13,148 bases of DNA from Betaproteobacteria bacterium. GTDB taxonomy: Bacteria; Pseudomonadota; Gammaproteobacteria; Burkholderiales; SG8-39. The position numbers and the translations under genes were made by a program. Where the stretch lies: the NCBI GenBank assembly GCA_009693345.1, contig SHXL01000062.1, positions 1 to 13,148 on the forward strand, in the 5' to 3' direction. Positions 5,558-13,148 of this stretch are shown here, piece after piece (the stretch's first letter is position 1; each line of letters opens with the position of its first letter). The notes under the pieces were generated by a model. The model was not told where the DNA came from. It saw only the letters and a program-made list of their open reading frames with translations, and did no database searches.

Positions 5558-6946
5558 TTGCAACGCACGCTATTGTGGAAGATCGGCCTTATCGAATTTG
5601 TCGCCCTGCTACTGCAAATTCCAGCGTAGATGATTCGCGGCCTGGTCGCCGAGCGCAAGCAGGCGCGCGACGGCGTCATCGCCGAGATCGCTCGCGGTTC
5701 CAGCGAAGCGCAGCGAATCGTCGGGCCGGTGCTCTACGTGCCCTGGACGCGGCGCAGCGCGGATGCCACCACCACCACGGATGACGGCGGGCACAGCCGT
5801 ACCGTGCGCAAGGAAAAGATCGAACGCGACCATGTTGCGCTGCTCCCGTCAACGCTGTTCGTAGACGGCAACATCGATCTGCAGCAGAAGCACCGCGGCA
5901 TCTACACGGCACAGCTCTACACGCTGAATGGAACGTTGCGCGGCAGCTTTGTCCTGCCGCCGGAGCTGGGATTCCCGGAGGGTCCTGGCACCCTGGTATA
6001 GGGACGCGCGCTGCTTGTGCTGGGCATTCAGGACACGCGCGGCATCCGTGATCGCGTACAGGTCGATTGGGACGGAGCGCAGCCCGCGCTGTTTCCGGGC
6101 GGCGTCGATGCGACGGGCGCGCCGAACGGCATCCACACGGACCTGGGCGTCATGCCGGCGAACAAGACACCAGTAACGCGGGAATTTCGAATCGTCTTGT
6201 CACTCATGGGGACCAAGCGGCTCGATATCGTGCCCGTCGGTGCGGCGACGACGGTGGCGCTCGCTTCCGCATGGCCACACCCCAGCTTCACCGGCCGGAT
6301 TCTTCCGGATTCCGGGACCAGAATCTTCAAAGAGGGTTTTACCGCCCAGTGGCGCACCTCTCATTTCGCCACCAATCTCTCGCAATTGCACCAGCGCTGC
6401 GTGCAGTCGCGGCAGTGCGACGCGTTCAACCAGCATAGCCTGACGGTCTCGTTCATTCAGCCGGTGGACCTTTATCAGTCCGTCGCGCGTTCCGTGAAGT
6501 ACGGCTTCCTGTTCATCGGCCTGACCTTCGCCGCGTTCTTCCTGTTTGAGGTGCTGAAGCGGCTGGCGATCCATCCGGTGCAGTACGCACTCGTCGGTCT
6601 TGCGTTGGCGATCTTTTTCCTGCTGCTGATTTCTCTTTCCGAGCACCTTGGCTTCGCCACCGCCTACGCGATCGCGGCCGCCAGTTGTGTCGCGCTGATC
6701 GCGTACTACGTTGCACATGTACTGGGAAGCATGCGCCGCGGGGCCCTGTTCGGGCTGGCGCTGAGCGCGCTCTATGGTCTGCTTTACGTCCTGTTGCGGG
6801 TGGAGGATCACGCGCTGCTGATGGGTTCGCTTCTCGTCTTTGCCTGCATCGCCTCGGCGATGGTCGCGACGCGCCGGGTGGATTGGTATGCGGTCGCTGC
6901 GTGTCCTTCCCCTGCAGTGGACTCGGCGGCCCGTAAACCTGCTTAA
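5558..6946 (+). pseudogene. creD: creD-like inner membrane protein gene with two in-frame amber codons
   Basis: Read through, the frame is 462 codons plus a final TAA, matching the roughly 450 residues of CreD, an inner-membrane protein linked to envelope integrity and controlled by CreBC in enterobacteria. Segment 1 (23 codons from the TTG) is the N-terminal transmembrane helix and ends at TAG 5627-5629. Segment 2 starts at the immediately following ATG (5630), encodes MIRGLVAERKQARDGVIAE and the first periplasmic part, and ends at TAG 5999-6001. Segment 3 (about 314 codons) continues in the same frame with GRALLVLGIQDTRGI, the signature WPHPSFTGRILP, YQSVARSVKYGFLFIGLTF and about six C-terminal transmembrane helices including HPVQYALVGLALAIFF and LSEHLGF, ending near RRVDWYAV. 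There is no frameshift and the codon choice is normal, so any inactivation is recent or is bypassed. It could be a decaying gene, be read by suppression or reinitiation, or reflect sequence error. Confidence 0.85.
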
Positions 6947-6955
6947 ATCAGGGAC

Positions 6956-7624
6956 ATGAATGACTCGTTGACCCTGGTTGTCGGCAACAAGAATTACTCA
7001 TCCTGGTCCATGCGCCCCTGGGTGCTGCTGCGCGGGCGCGGCATCCCGTTCCAGGAACGCGTGCTCAAGTTCGAATCACAGGACTGGCGGGACCATATCG
7101 CCCGGCTCTCGCCTTCCGGACTGGTGCCGGTACTCTGGGAAGGCGAGCCGGGCAAGGGCTTCGCCACCTGGGACACGCTCGCGATCGCCGAACGGCTGCA
7201 CGAACTGTTTCCCGATCGCGGCATCTGGCCCGCGGATCCCCGGCTGCGGGCGCAGGCACGCTCGGCGGCAGCCGAGATGCACTCTGGTTTTCGCGCGCTG
7301 CGCGGCGCAATGCCGATGAACATCCGCAGCAGCCATCCGGGCAAAGGGATGAACCCGGATGTAGCGAAGGATATTGCGCGCATCAGCGCGCTCTGGACGG
7401 CAGCGACACTGCCGTTTCTGTTCGGCGATTTCTGCGCCGCCAATGCGTTCTACGCGCCAGTGGCGACGCGCTTCGCCACCTACGACGTGACGCTGAAGGG
7501 CTCAGCCCGGGACTACCAAGGGGCGCTGCTCGATTCGTCGGGCGTCAAGGCCTGGAGCGCCGACGCGCTCAAGGAGACCGAGTTCTACGGCGAGGACGAG
7601 CCCTACGCGAGCGCGCCGGGCTGA
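6956..7624 (+). CDS. Glutathione S-transferase family protein
   Basis: 222 residues in the cytosolic GST fold. The thioredoxin-like N-terminal domain (1-85) carries GNKNYSSWSMRPWVLLR, with a candidate catalytic Ser at 15 or 16; the cis-proline in GLVPVL (about 55-60); and TWDTLAIAERL, the glutathione-binding (D/E)S-type turn with Thr in place of the usual Ser. The all-helical C-terminal domain (about 95-222) has FLFGDFCAANAFYAPVATRF, the typical helix N-cap block. Between ISALW and PFLFG this protein seems several residues shorter than relatives I remember. The ATG is nine bases after the creD TAA with only AGGGA nearly abutting it, so translation may depend partly on the preceding frame. Conjugation substrate unknown. 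Co-direction with creD hints at a stress-related unit, which is weak inference. Confidence 0.9.
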   Translation: MNDSLTLVVGNKNYSSWSMRPWVLLRGRGIPFQERVLKFESQDWRDHIARLSPSGLVPVLWEGEPGKGFATWDTLAIAERLHELFPDRGIWPADPRLRAQARSAAAEMHSGFRALRGAMPMNIRSSHPGKGMNPDVAKDIARISALWTAATLPFLFGDFCAANAFYAPVATRFATYDVTLKGSARDYQGALLDSSGVKAWSADALKETEFYGEDEPYASAPG

Positions 7625-7645
7625 TCCCCACGCGAGTCCGTCCTG

Positions 7646-8068
7646 CTACTTTTTCCGGAGTTTTCGAATCGCGGCGAGCTGCGCGGCAAGCATCGAGAGT
7701 TCGCCCTCGACGACTGCGATTTCCTGCTTGTCCTTTGCCTTGGAACGCGCTTCCTCGGCCTTCTTGATGGCTTCGTTGGCCTTCGCCTCATCAAGGTCGT
7801 GGCCGCGGATGGCGGTGTCGGCCAGTACGGTAATGACTCTGGGCTGGACTTCGAGTATGCCGCCAGCAACGAAGATCAACTCCTTCTCGCCACCGCCGGC
7901 CGGCGTGATCTCCACGGTGCCGGGCCGAATGCGCGTGATGAGCGGCGTATGGCGCGGGTAAATGCCGAGTTCTCCCGCTTCGCCGGGCAGCACGACAAAT
8001 TCCGCCTCGCCCGAGTAAATCGAGGCTTCGGCGCTGACGACGTCGACGTGAATGGTGGCGGCGGCCAT
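7646..8068 (-). CDS. atpC: ATP synthase F1 epsilon subunit
   Basis: 140 residues, the usual length. The N-terminal beta-sandwich (about 1-87) includes EFVVLPGEAGELGIYPRHTPL and FVAGGILEVQP; the C-terminal helical hairpin (about 88-140) is charged (EAKANEAIKKAEEARSKAKD) and can inhibit F1. Epsilon sits on the gamma stalk and couples rotor to catalysis. The gene follows atpD by three bases, has no clear Shine-Dalgarno and is probably translationally coupled. Its stop is TAG. It is the last gene of the operon; the GST gene ends 21 bases beyond it on the opposite strand. Confidence 0.97.
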   Translation of the reverse strand: MAAATIHVDVVSAEASIYSGEAEFVVLPGEAGELGIYPRHTPLITRIRPGTVEITPAGGGEKELIFVAGGILEVQPRVITVLADTAIRGHDLDEAKANEAIKKAEEARSKAKDKQEIAVVEGELSMLAAQLAAIRKLRKK

Positions 8069-8071
8069 GGA

Positions 8072-9520
8072 TTACTGGAGCGTCTTCGCCTTCTCGAATG
8101 CTTCTTCGATCGCACCGACCATGTAGAACGCCTGCTCCGGCAGCGCGTCGCACTCGCCGTTGACGATCATCTTGAAGCCCTTGATGGTGTCCTTGAGCGA
8201 GACGTACTTGCCCGGTGTGCCGGTGAAGTTCTGCGCCACGGTGAACGGCTGCGACAGGAAACGCTGGATCTTCCGCGCGCGGGACACCGCGAGCTTGTCC
8301 TCGGGCGCGAGCTCGTCCATGCCCAGGATGGCGATGATGTCGCGCAATTCCTTGTAGCGCTGCAGGGTCGCCTGCACCGAACGCGTGGTGTTGTAGTGGT
8401 CTTCGCCGATGGTGTTCGGATCGACCTGCCGCGAGGTCGAGTCGAGCGGGTCAACCGCCGGGTAGATGCCGAGCGAGGCGATGTCGCGCGACAGCACGAC
8501 GGTCGCATCGAGGTGGCCGAAGGTGGTGGCAGGCGATGGGTCGGTCAAGTCATCCGCCGGCACGTAAACGGCCTGGATCGAGGTGATCGAGCCGACCTTG
8601 GTCGAGGTGATGCGCTCCTGCAGGCGACCCATTTCCTCGGCCAGCGTCGGCTGGTAGCCCACTGCGGAGGGCATCCGGCCGAGCAGCGCCGACACTTCGG
8701 TGCCCGCCAGCGTGAAGCGGTAGATGTTGTCGACGAAGAACAGGATGTCGCGGCCTTCGTCGCGGAAGCTCTCCGCCATGGTGAGACCGGTGAGCGCCAC
8801 GCGCAGGCGGTTTCCCGGCGGCTCGTTCATCTGGCCGAACACCATGGCCACTTTCGATTCGGGCAGGTTGTCGAGCTTGACCACCTCGGCCTCGATCATC
8901 TCATGATAGAAGTCGTTGCCCTCGCGAGTGCGCTCGCCGACGCCGGCGAATACCGAAAGACCCGAGTGCTGAGTCGCGATGTTGTTGATCAGTTCCAGCA
9001 TGTTGACCGTCTTGCCGACTCCCGCTCCGCCGAATAGACCAATTTTCCCGCCCTTGGCGAACGGGCAGATGAGGTCGATGACCTTGATGCCCGTTTCCAG
9101 CAGGTCCACGGAGGGTGAAAGTTCGTCGAACTTCGGCGCCGTCTGGTGGATCGAGCGCAATTTGTCGGACTTGATCGGGCCGCCATCGTCGATTGGCCGG
9201 CCGAGGACGTCCATGATGCGGCCGAGTGTGCCCAGGCCCACGGGAACCGAGATCGGCCCGCCCGTGTTGTTTACCTTCATGCCCCGGCGCAGGCCGTCGG
9301 AGGATCCCAGCGCGATGCAGCGCACCACGCCGTCGCCGAGCTGCTGCTCGACTTCGAAGGTGAGGCCTTTCTCGACCAGACCGCCCTCACCCGTGTCCGC
9401 GAGCTTGAGCGCATCGTAGATCTTCGGCATCCCGTCTCGGGGAAATTCGATGTCGGTAACCGCACCGACGCATTGAACGATCGTTCCTTGCGTACCTGGA
9501 GTGCTTTGCACGTGCGCCAT
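8072..9520 (-). CDS. atpD: ATP synthase F1 beta subunit (catalytic)
   Basis: 482 residues, slightly longer than the ~460-470 usual. Walker A is GGAGVGKT (164-171), the catalytic glutamate is E196 in GVGERTREGNDFYHEM, the Walker B region is GRDILFFVDNIYRFT (256-270), and ALLGRMPSAVGYQPTLAEEMG (278-298) is present. The DELSEED loop reads DELAPED (402-408), a form common in proteobacteria. This subunit makes ATP from ADP and phosphate in alternation with alpha. It starts 11 bases after atpG, with AAGGAA overlapping the atpG stop as its ribosome binding site. Confidence 0.99.
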   Translation of the reverse strand: MAHVQSTPGTQGTIVQCVGAVTDIEFPRDGMPKIYDALKLADTGEGGLVEKGLTFEVEQQLGDGVVRCIALGSSDGLRRGMKVNNTGGPISVPVGLGTLGRIMDVLGRPIDDGGPIKSDKLRSIHQTAPKFDELSPSVDLLETGIKVIDLICPFAKGGKIGLFGGAGVGKTVNMLELINNIATQHSGLSVFAGVGERTREGNDFYHEMIEAEVVKLDNLPESKVAMVFGQMNEPPGNRLRVALTGLTMAESFRDEGRDILFFVDNIYRFTLAGTEVSALLGRMPSAVGYQPTLAEEMGRLQERITSTKVGSITSIQAVYVPADDLTDPSPATTFGHLDATVVLSRDIASLGIYPAVDPLDSTSRQVDPNTIGEDHYNTTRSVQATLQRYKELRDIIAILGMDELAPEDKLAVSRARKIQRFLSQPFTVAQNFTGTPGKYVSLKDTIKGFKMIVNGECDALPEQAFYMVGAIEEAFEKAKTLQ

Positions 9521-9531
9521 GGTTCGTTCCT

Positions 9532-10395
9532 TTATACGGCGGCAGCGCCGCCCACAATTTCAGAAAGCTCTTTGGTAATGCCGGCCTGACGGTTCTTGTT
9601 GTAGATCAGCGTCAGTTCGTCGATCAGGTCGCGCGCGTTGTCCGACGCGGACTTCATCGCCACCATGCGCGCCGATTGCTCGGAGGCCATGTTCTCGGCC
9701 ACGGCCTGGAAAATGATCGCCTCGATGTAGCGCGTCATCACCTGGTCGAGCACCGCCTTGGCTTCCGGTTCATAGAGGTAGTCCCACACCGTCTCAGGCG
9801 CGCCCAGGCGTTCACCCGTAAGCGGCAGGAGCTGCTCCAGCACCGGCTCCTGCTTCATGGTGTTCAGGAAGCGGGTGTAGCCGATCACGAGGCGGTCGAA
9901 ACGATCGTTCGTGTAGCTGTCGAGCATCACCTTGATGGTGCCGATCAACTTGTCCATCTGCGGTCGGTCGCCAATCTGGATGGCGTGCGACACGATGTTT
10001 GCGCCCAGGCGCTGCATGAAACCGAAGCCCTTGTTGCCGATACAGCAGACATCGACTTCCTCGCCCTCGGCCTGCCAGGTCTTGTACTGGTTCAGAGCCA
10101 TGCGCAACAGGTTGGTATTCAACGCCCCGCACAGGCCCTTGTCGGTTGTAATGACGATCAGGCCGACCCGCTTCACGGTATCGCGCGGCACGAGGAACGG
10201 ATGCCGGTATTCCGGATTGGCGTGGCTGATATGCGCGGCGACGTTGCGGATCTTTTCGCCGTAGGGGCGCGCCATGCGCATGCGCTCCTGCGCCTTGCGC
10301 ATCTTCGAGGCGGCGACCATCTCCATCGCCTTGGTGATCTTCCGAGTGTTCTGCACACTCTTGATCTTCACCCGTATTTCTTTGGTGCCTGGCAT
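9532..10395 (-). CDS. atpG: ATP synthase F1 gamma subunit
   Basis: 287 residues, the normal length. The N-terminal coiled-coil strand (EIRVKIKSVQNTRKITKAM, about 5-23) and the C-terminal strand (ending NKNRQAGITKELSEIVGGA) form the rotating shaft in the alpha3beta3 ring, with a Rossmann-like middle domain (RVGLIVITTDKGLCGALN). It transmits proton-driven rotation of the c-ring to the catalytic sites. It lies 21 bases after atpA, and no good Shine-Dalgarno is seen before the ATG, which suggests coupling. Confidence 0.98.
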   Translation of the reverse strand: MPGTKEIRVKIKSVQNTRKITKAMEMVAASKMRKAQERMRMARPYGEKIRNVAAHISHANPEYRHPFLVPRDTVKRVGLIVITTDKGLCGALNTNLLRMALNQYKTWQAEGEEVDVCCIGNKGFGFMQRLGANIVSHAIQIGDRPQMDKLIGTIKVMLDSYTNDRFDRLVIGYTRFLNTMKQEPVLEQLLPLTGERLGAPETVWDYLYEPEAKAVLDQVMTRYIEAIIFQAVAENMASEQSARMVAMKSASDNARDLIDELTLIYNKNRQAGITKELSEIVGGAAAV

Positions 10396-10416
10396 GGTGT
10401 CAGCTCAGTGGGTCGC

Positions 10417-11964
10417 TCAATACGTGCCGTTCTTCTTCCAGTCGGCGATGCCGTCCTTCAGCGCCTTCTCGTCTTCCGCGGAGAGATCGTTCTTGTCCTC
10501 GATGCGCTTGATGAGATCGGCGTACTTGCTCTTCAGGTAGTCGCGCATCGAACGTTCCGCGGCAAGCGCTTTCTTGACGTCGATGTCGTTGAAGAAAGCG
10601 TTGTTCACCGCGAACAATGTCACCGCCATCTCCCACACCTGCTGCGGGTGGTACTGCGCCTGCTTCATGAGTTCGGTAACCATCTTGCCGAGCTCGAGCT
10701 GCTTGCGCGTCGCCTCGTCCAGGTCGGAGGCGAACTGCGCGAAGGCCGCGAGCTCGCGGTACTGCGCGAGTGCCAGGCGCACGCCGCCGCCCGTGTCCTT
10801 GCGCTTCATGATCTTGGTCTGCGCGGCGCCACCTACCCGGGATACCGAGACGCCCGCGTTGATCGCCGGCCGGATACCGGCATTGAAGAGGTCCGTTTCG
10901 AGGAAGATCTGGCCATCGGTAATCGAGATCACGTTGGTCGGCACGAATGCGGTGACGTCGCCCGCCTGCGTTTCGATGATCGGCAGCGCGGTAAGCGAGC
11001 CGGTCTTGCCCTTGACCGCGCCCTTCGTGAACTTCTCCACGTAAGCCGGATTCACGCGCGCGGCGCGCTCAAGCAACCGGCTATGCAGGTAGAACACGTC
11101 CCCCGGGTAGGCCTCGCGGCCCGGCGGACGGCGCAGCAGCAGTGATACTTGGCGATAGGCCCAGGCCTGCTTGGTCAAGTCATCGTAAATGATGAGCGCG
11201 TCCTGGCCGCGGTCGCGGAAGTACTCGCCCATGGTGCAGCCGGAATAGGGCGCGATGAACTGCATCGCTGCGGATTCGGAGGCCGTAGCGGCGACCACGA
11301 TGGTGTAGGCCATCGCGCCGTGCTCCTCGAGCTTGCGTACCACGTTGGCGACAGTCGAGGCCTTCTGCCCGATCGCGACATATACGCAGAAGAGATCTTT
11401 GCCCTTCTGGTTGATGATTGTGTCCACCGCCACCGCTGTCTTGCCAGTCTGGCGGTCACCGATGATGAGTTCGCGCTGACCACGGCCCACGGGCACCATG
11501 GCGTCGATCGCCTTGAGCCCCGTCTGCACCGGCTGTGATACCGATTGGCGCGCGATTACGCCCGGCGCGACCTTCTCGATGACGTCGGTAAGCTTCGCGT
11601 TGATCGGGCCCTTGCCGTCAATCGGCGCGCCCAGTGAATTGACCACGCGCCCGAGAAGTTCGGGGCCGATCGGCACCGACAGGATCTTGCCGGTGCACTT
11701 GACCGTATCGCCTTCAGTGATGTGCTCGTACTCCCCCAGAATCACGGCACCGACTGAATCGCGCTCCAAGTTGAGCGCCAGGCCGAAAGTGTTCTTCGGA
11801 AACTCGAGCATCTCGCCCTGCATCACGTCCGACAGGCCGTGAACGCGGCAGATGCCGTCGGTCACCGAGACCACGGTGCCCTGGGTGCGCATCTGCACAC
11901 CGGCGTCCATGTTCTGGATCCGGTTCTTGATGAGTTCCGAAATTTCCGACGGATTTAGTTGCAT
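10417..11964 (-). CDS. atpA: ATP synthase F1 alpha subunit
   Basis: 515 residues. Features in order: beta-barrel domain (1-95); non-catalytic nucleotide-binding P-loop GDRQTGKT (169-176); PPGREAYPGDVFYLHSRLLER (280-300); and the arginine finger R376 in SVSRVGG, at the same number as in E. coli. Directly after it the sequence reads KIMKRKDTGGGVR (385-397), which appears two residues longer than the E. coli version KIMKKLSGGIR; the total is also two residues more than the E. coli 513. The rest of the C-terminal helical domain is standard. Start: ATG with AAGGAG seven bases ahead, overlapping the atpH stop region. Confidence 0.98.
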   Translation of the reverse strand: MQLNPSEISELIKNRIQNMDAGVQMRTQGTVVSVTDGICRVHGLSDVMQGEMLEFPKNTFGLALNLERDSVGAVILGEYEHITEGDTVKCTGKILSVPIGPELLGRVVNSLGAPIDGKGPINAKLTDVIEKVAPGVIARQSVSQPVQTGLKAIDAMVPVGRGQRELIIGDRQTGKTAVAVDTIINQKGKDLFCVYVAIGQKASTVANVVRKLEEHGAMAYTIVVAATASESAAMQFIAPYSGCTMGEYFRDRGQDALIIYDDLTKQAWAYRQVSLLLRRPPGREAYPGDVFYLHSRLLERAARVNPAYVEKFTKGAVKGKTGSLTALPIIETQAGDVTAFVPTNVISITDGQIFLETDLFNAGIRPAINAGVSVSRVGGAAQTKIMKRKDTGGGVRLALAQYRELAAFAQFASDLDEATRKQLELGKMVTELMKQAQYHPQQVWEMAVTLFAVNNAFFNDIDVKKALAAERSMRDYLKSKYADLIKRIEDKNDLSAEDEKALKDGIADWKKNGTY

Positions 11965-11973
11965 TCCCGCTCC

Positions 11974-12510
11974 TTAAGCTTTCATTGCGTTTTCGAGCGC
12001 GCTCAACTGCGCGCGCGCGGAACCGTCGATAACCTTGTCGCCGATCACGATCTTGACACCGCCGATAAGGGACTTGTCCACGTTGACACGGGCCCTCACC
12101 TTGCGGCCGGTATTCTTCTCCAGCCTGGACACCAGGTCCGCGACCTGAACCTGGTCCATCTCGAACGCGGTATACACCTCGGCCTCGACCACACCCTCGC
12201 GCTCGTTCTTCAGCACCTCGTATTGCGTACGGATCTCCGGAAGCACATCCAGGCGCCCGTTCTCGGCCAGCACGCGTACGAAGTTCTCGGCTTCGCCCGA
12301 AAGCTTGCCCGAAAGAATGGCGATGAACAGCCCGGCGACCTTGGCCGCGGAGATATTCGGGTCACCGATCGCCGCGCGCACGCGCTCATCCGCCGCAACT
12401 GACGAAAGATTGGCCAGCGTCGCCGACCAGTCGGCGAGCTTGCCCTGCGCGTCGGCTAGCCTGAAGGCGGCTTCCGCGTAAGGGCGTGCGATGGTACTGG
12501 GTTCGGCCAA
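11974..12510 (-). CDS. atpH: ATP synthase F1 delta subunit
   Basis: 178 residues, the expected length. An N-terminal six-helix domain (TIARPYAEAAFRLAD, about 6-20) binds the tops of the alpha subunits. The C-terminal domain has the family signature DKSLIGGVKIVIGDKVIDGS (about 144-163) and contacts the b-subunit stator. The initiator is TTG at 12510, chosen because the encoded N-terminus fits the family and an AGGA lies seven bases ahead; there is no ATG nearby. The 23-base gap from atpF is made of a duplicated 12-base sequence. Confidence 0.97.
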   Translation of the reverse strand: MAEPSTIARPYAEAAFRLADAQGKLADWSATLANLSSVAADERVRAAIGDPNISAAKVAGLFIAILSGKLSGEAENFVRVLAENGRLDVLPEIRTQYEVLKNEREGVVEAEVYTAFEMDQVQVADLVSRLEKNTGRKVRARVNVDKSLIGGVKIVIGDKVIDGSARAQLSALENAMKA

Positions 12511-12534
12511 GGGTTTTCCTGTGGGCTTTCCTGT
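12511..12534 (-). repeat. Tandem 12-bp duplication carrying two Shine-Dalgarno-like cores before atpH
   Basis: On the minus strand ACAGGAAAGCCC (12534-12523) is followed at once by ACAGGAAAACCC (12522-12511), one mismatch, then the TTG start of atpH. Both copies contain AGGA. The downstream copy is at normal spacing for the TTG; the upstream copy overlaps the atpF stop codon by one base. Confidence 0.8.
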
Positions 12535-13004
12535 TAAAGCTGCTTCTTAATACCGTCGAGCAACTCGGCGTGTGCTTTGGCGTCCACTTCGCGGCGCAGG
12601 ATTTTTTCCGCGCCGGCGACCGCGAGCGCGGCGACCTGCTCGCGCAGCTGCTCGCGCGCGCGCTGCGCTTCTTGCTGGATATCGGCCTTGGCGGCGGCTT
12701 TTTCACGATCGCCTTCCGCCTTGGCCGCGACCTTCGCCGCCTCGATCATCTGCGCATCGCGTTTTTCGGCCTGGGCAATGATTTCGGTCGCGCGCACTCG
12801 CGCCTCCTGGATCGCCTGCTCGGCCTGCTTGCTCGACACTTCGAGCGACTTCTTGCCCTGTTCCGCAGCAGCCAGACCGTCAGCGATCTGCTTCTGGCGC
12901 GCCTCGATGGCGCGCAGCAGCGGCGGCCAGACGAACCTGACCGTGAACCAGATGAACGCGGTAAAGACGATCGCCTGCGCAAACAGCGTGAAATTGATAT
13001 TCAT
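12534..13004 (-). CDS. atpF: ATP synthase F0 b subunit
   Basis: 156 residues, the usual length. One N-terminal membrane helix (about 5-26: FTLFAQAIVFTAFIWFTVRF) is followed by the conserved WPPLLRAIEARQKQI and a long charged coiled coil (about 35-140) that forms the peripheral stator stalk linking F0 to delta/alpha. It lies 38 bases after atpE. A purine-rich AAGGGGGAAG stands before its ATG. Confidence 0.97.
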   Translation of the reverse strand: MNINFTLFAQAIVFTAFIWFTVRFVWPPLLRAIEARQKQIADGLAAAEQGKKSLEVSSKQAEQAIQEARVRATEIIAQAEKRDAQMIEAAKVAAKAEGDREKAAAKADIQQEAQRAREQLREQVAALAVAGAEKILRREVDAKAHAELLDGIKKQL

Positions 13005-13042
13005 GCTTCCCCCTTCTACCCGTTAACGGGAGCTGCCGGCGC

Positions 13043-13148
13043 CTAGACGAGCTTGCCGAGGAGCGGGTTGCCGGTGGCAAACCACAGAGCGAGACCCACG
13101 CCGATGATGAACGAGGCGTCGATCAGGCCGAGCAGCAGGAACACCTTG
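13043..13148 (-). CDS. atpE: ATP synthase F0 c subunit, C-terminal part (N-terminus beyond window)
   Basis: Thirty-four codons plus the TAG stop are visible, encoding the second membrane helix of the proteolipid: KVFLLLGLIDASFIIGVGL, then ALWFATGNPLLGKLV. The aspartate in GLIDAS is the proton-carrying carboxylate. The residues around it do not show the Glu-Ser sodium-binding pattern, so a proton-type ring is most likely. The start codon is to the right of the window edge; the frame is open there. Confidence 0.95.
   Translation of the reverse strand, partial: KVFLLLGLIDASFIIGVGLALWFATGNPLLGKLV

Noticed and set aside
5558..6946. Genome-wide reassignment of TAG to an amino acid
   Set aside because: TAG ends atpE, atpC and the response regulator at their expected C-termini, so TAG works as a stop in this organism.
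7799..9037. Plus-strand open frame of 412 codons opposite atpC and atpD
   Set aside because: Shadow of conserved genes on the other strand, with low-complexity Arg/Asp/His/Gly composition.
9676..11145. Plus-strand open frame of 489 codons opposite atpG and atpA
   Set aside because: It is the antisense shadow of two unmistakable ATP synthase genes; the translation has no recognisable domain and is Arg/His/Val rich as expected for GC-rich antisense frames.
1..13148. CRISPR arrays, tRNA/rRNA genes, insertion sequences, attachment sites
   Set aside because: Read through on both strands; no regularly spaced repeats, cloverleaf-like sequence, transposase motifs or terminal inverted repeats were found.

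Overview
This GC-rich window (roughly 60-65% G+C by eye) looks like a chromosomal segment of a proteobacterium, most likely a betaproteobacterium. The basis is the wording of the ATP synthase subunits (the c-subunit ending NPLLGKLV, the b-subunit N-terminus, the DELAPED form of the beta-subunit loop) and the house-keeping gene content. No tRNA, rRNA, CRISPR array, insertion sequence or phage gene was seen.

Layout. (1) Positions 1-2726, minus strand: a tightly coupled set read glpD (aerobic glycerol-3-phosphate dehydrogenase), then a HAD-IIB phosphatase, then a TauE/SafE-type permease that runs off the left edge. Junctions are a 4-base ATGA overlap and a 1-base overlap. A good sigma70-type promoter sits at the 3' end of the gene upstream of glpD. 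(2) Positions 2754-5062, minus strand: a response regulator followed by its membrane histidine kinase. (3) Positions 5190-6946, plus strand, divergent from the regulator: a 38-residue membrane microprotein with an ideal ribosome binding site, a possible overlapping 49-residue ORF, then a full-length creD-like gene interrupted by two in-frame TAG codons. (4) Positions 6956-7624, plus strand: a glutathione S-transferase family protein 9 bases after creD. (5) Positions 7646-13148, minus strand, convergent with the GST gene: the ATP synthase operon in the standard order atpE(partial)-F-H-A-G-D-C.

How it fits together. The two-component pair next to creD recalls the CreBC-CreD envelope-stress arrangement, although the regulator and kinase have wording that I associate with the dedicated-sortase (PdsR/PdsS-like) subfamily rather than with E. 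coli CreB/CreC. The kinase has an unusual ATP-binding G1 box. glpD feeds electrons from glycerol-3-phosphate to the quinone pool, and the ATP synthase uses the resulting proton gradient, but they are separate transcription units.

The part most worth a second look is 5190-6946: undescribed small ORFs ahead of a creD gene whose reading frame is intact apart from two amber codons, in a genome segment where TAG is used as an ordinary stop for atpE, atpC and the response regulator. I see no strong case for an entirely new large system here.
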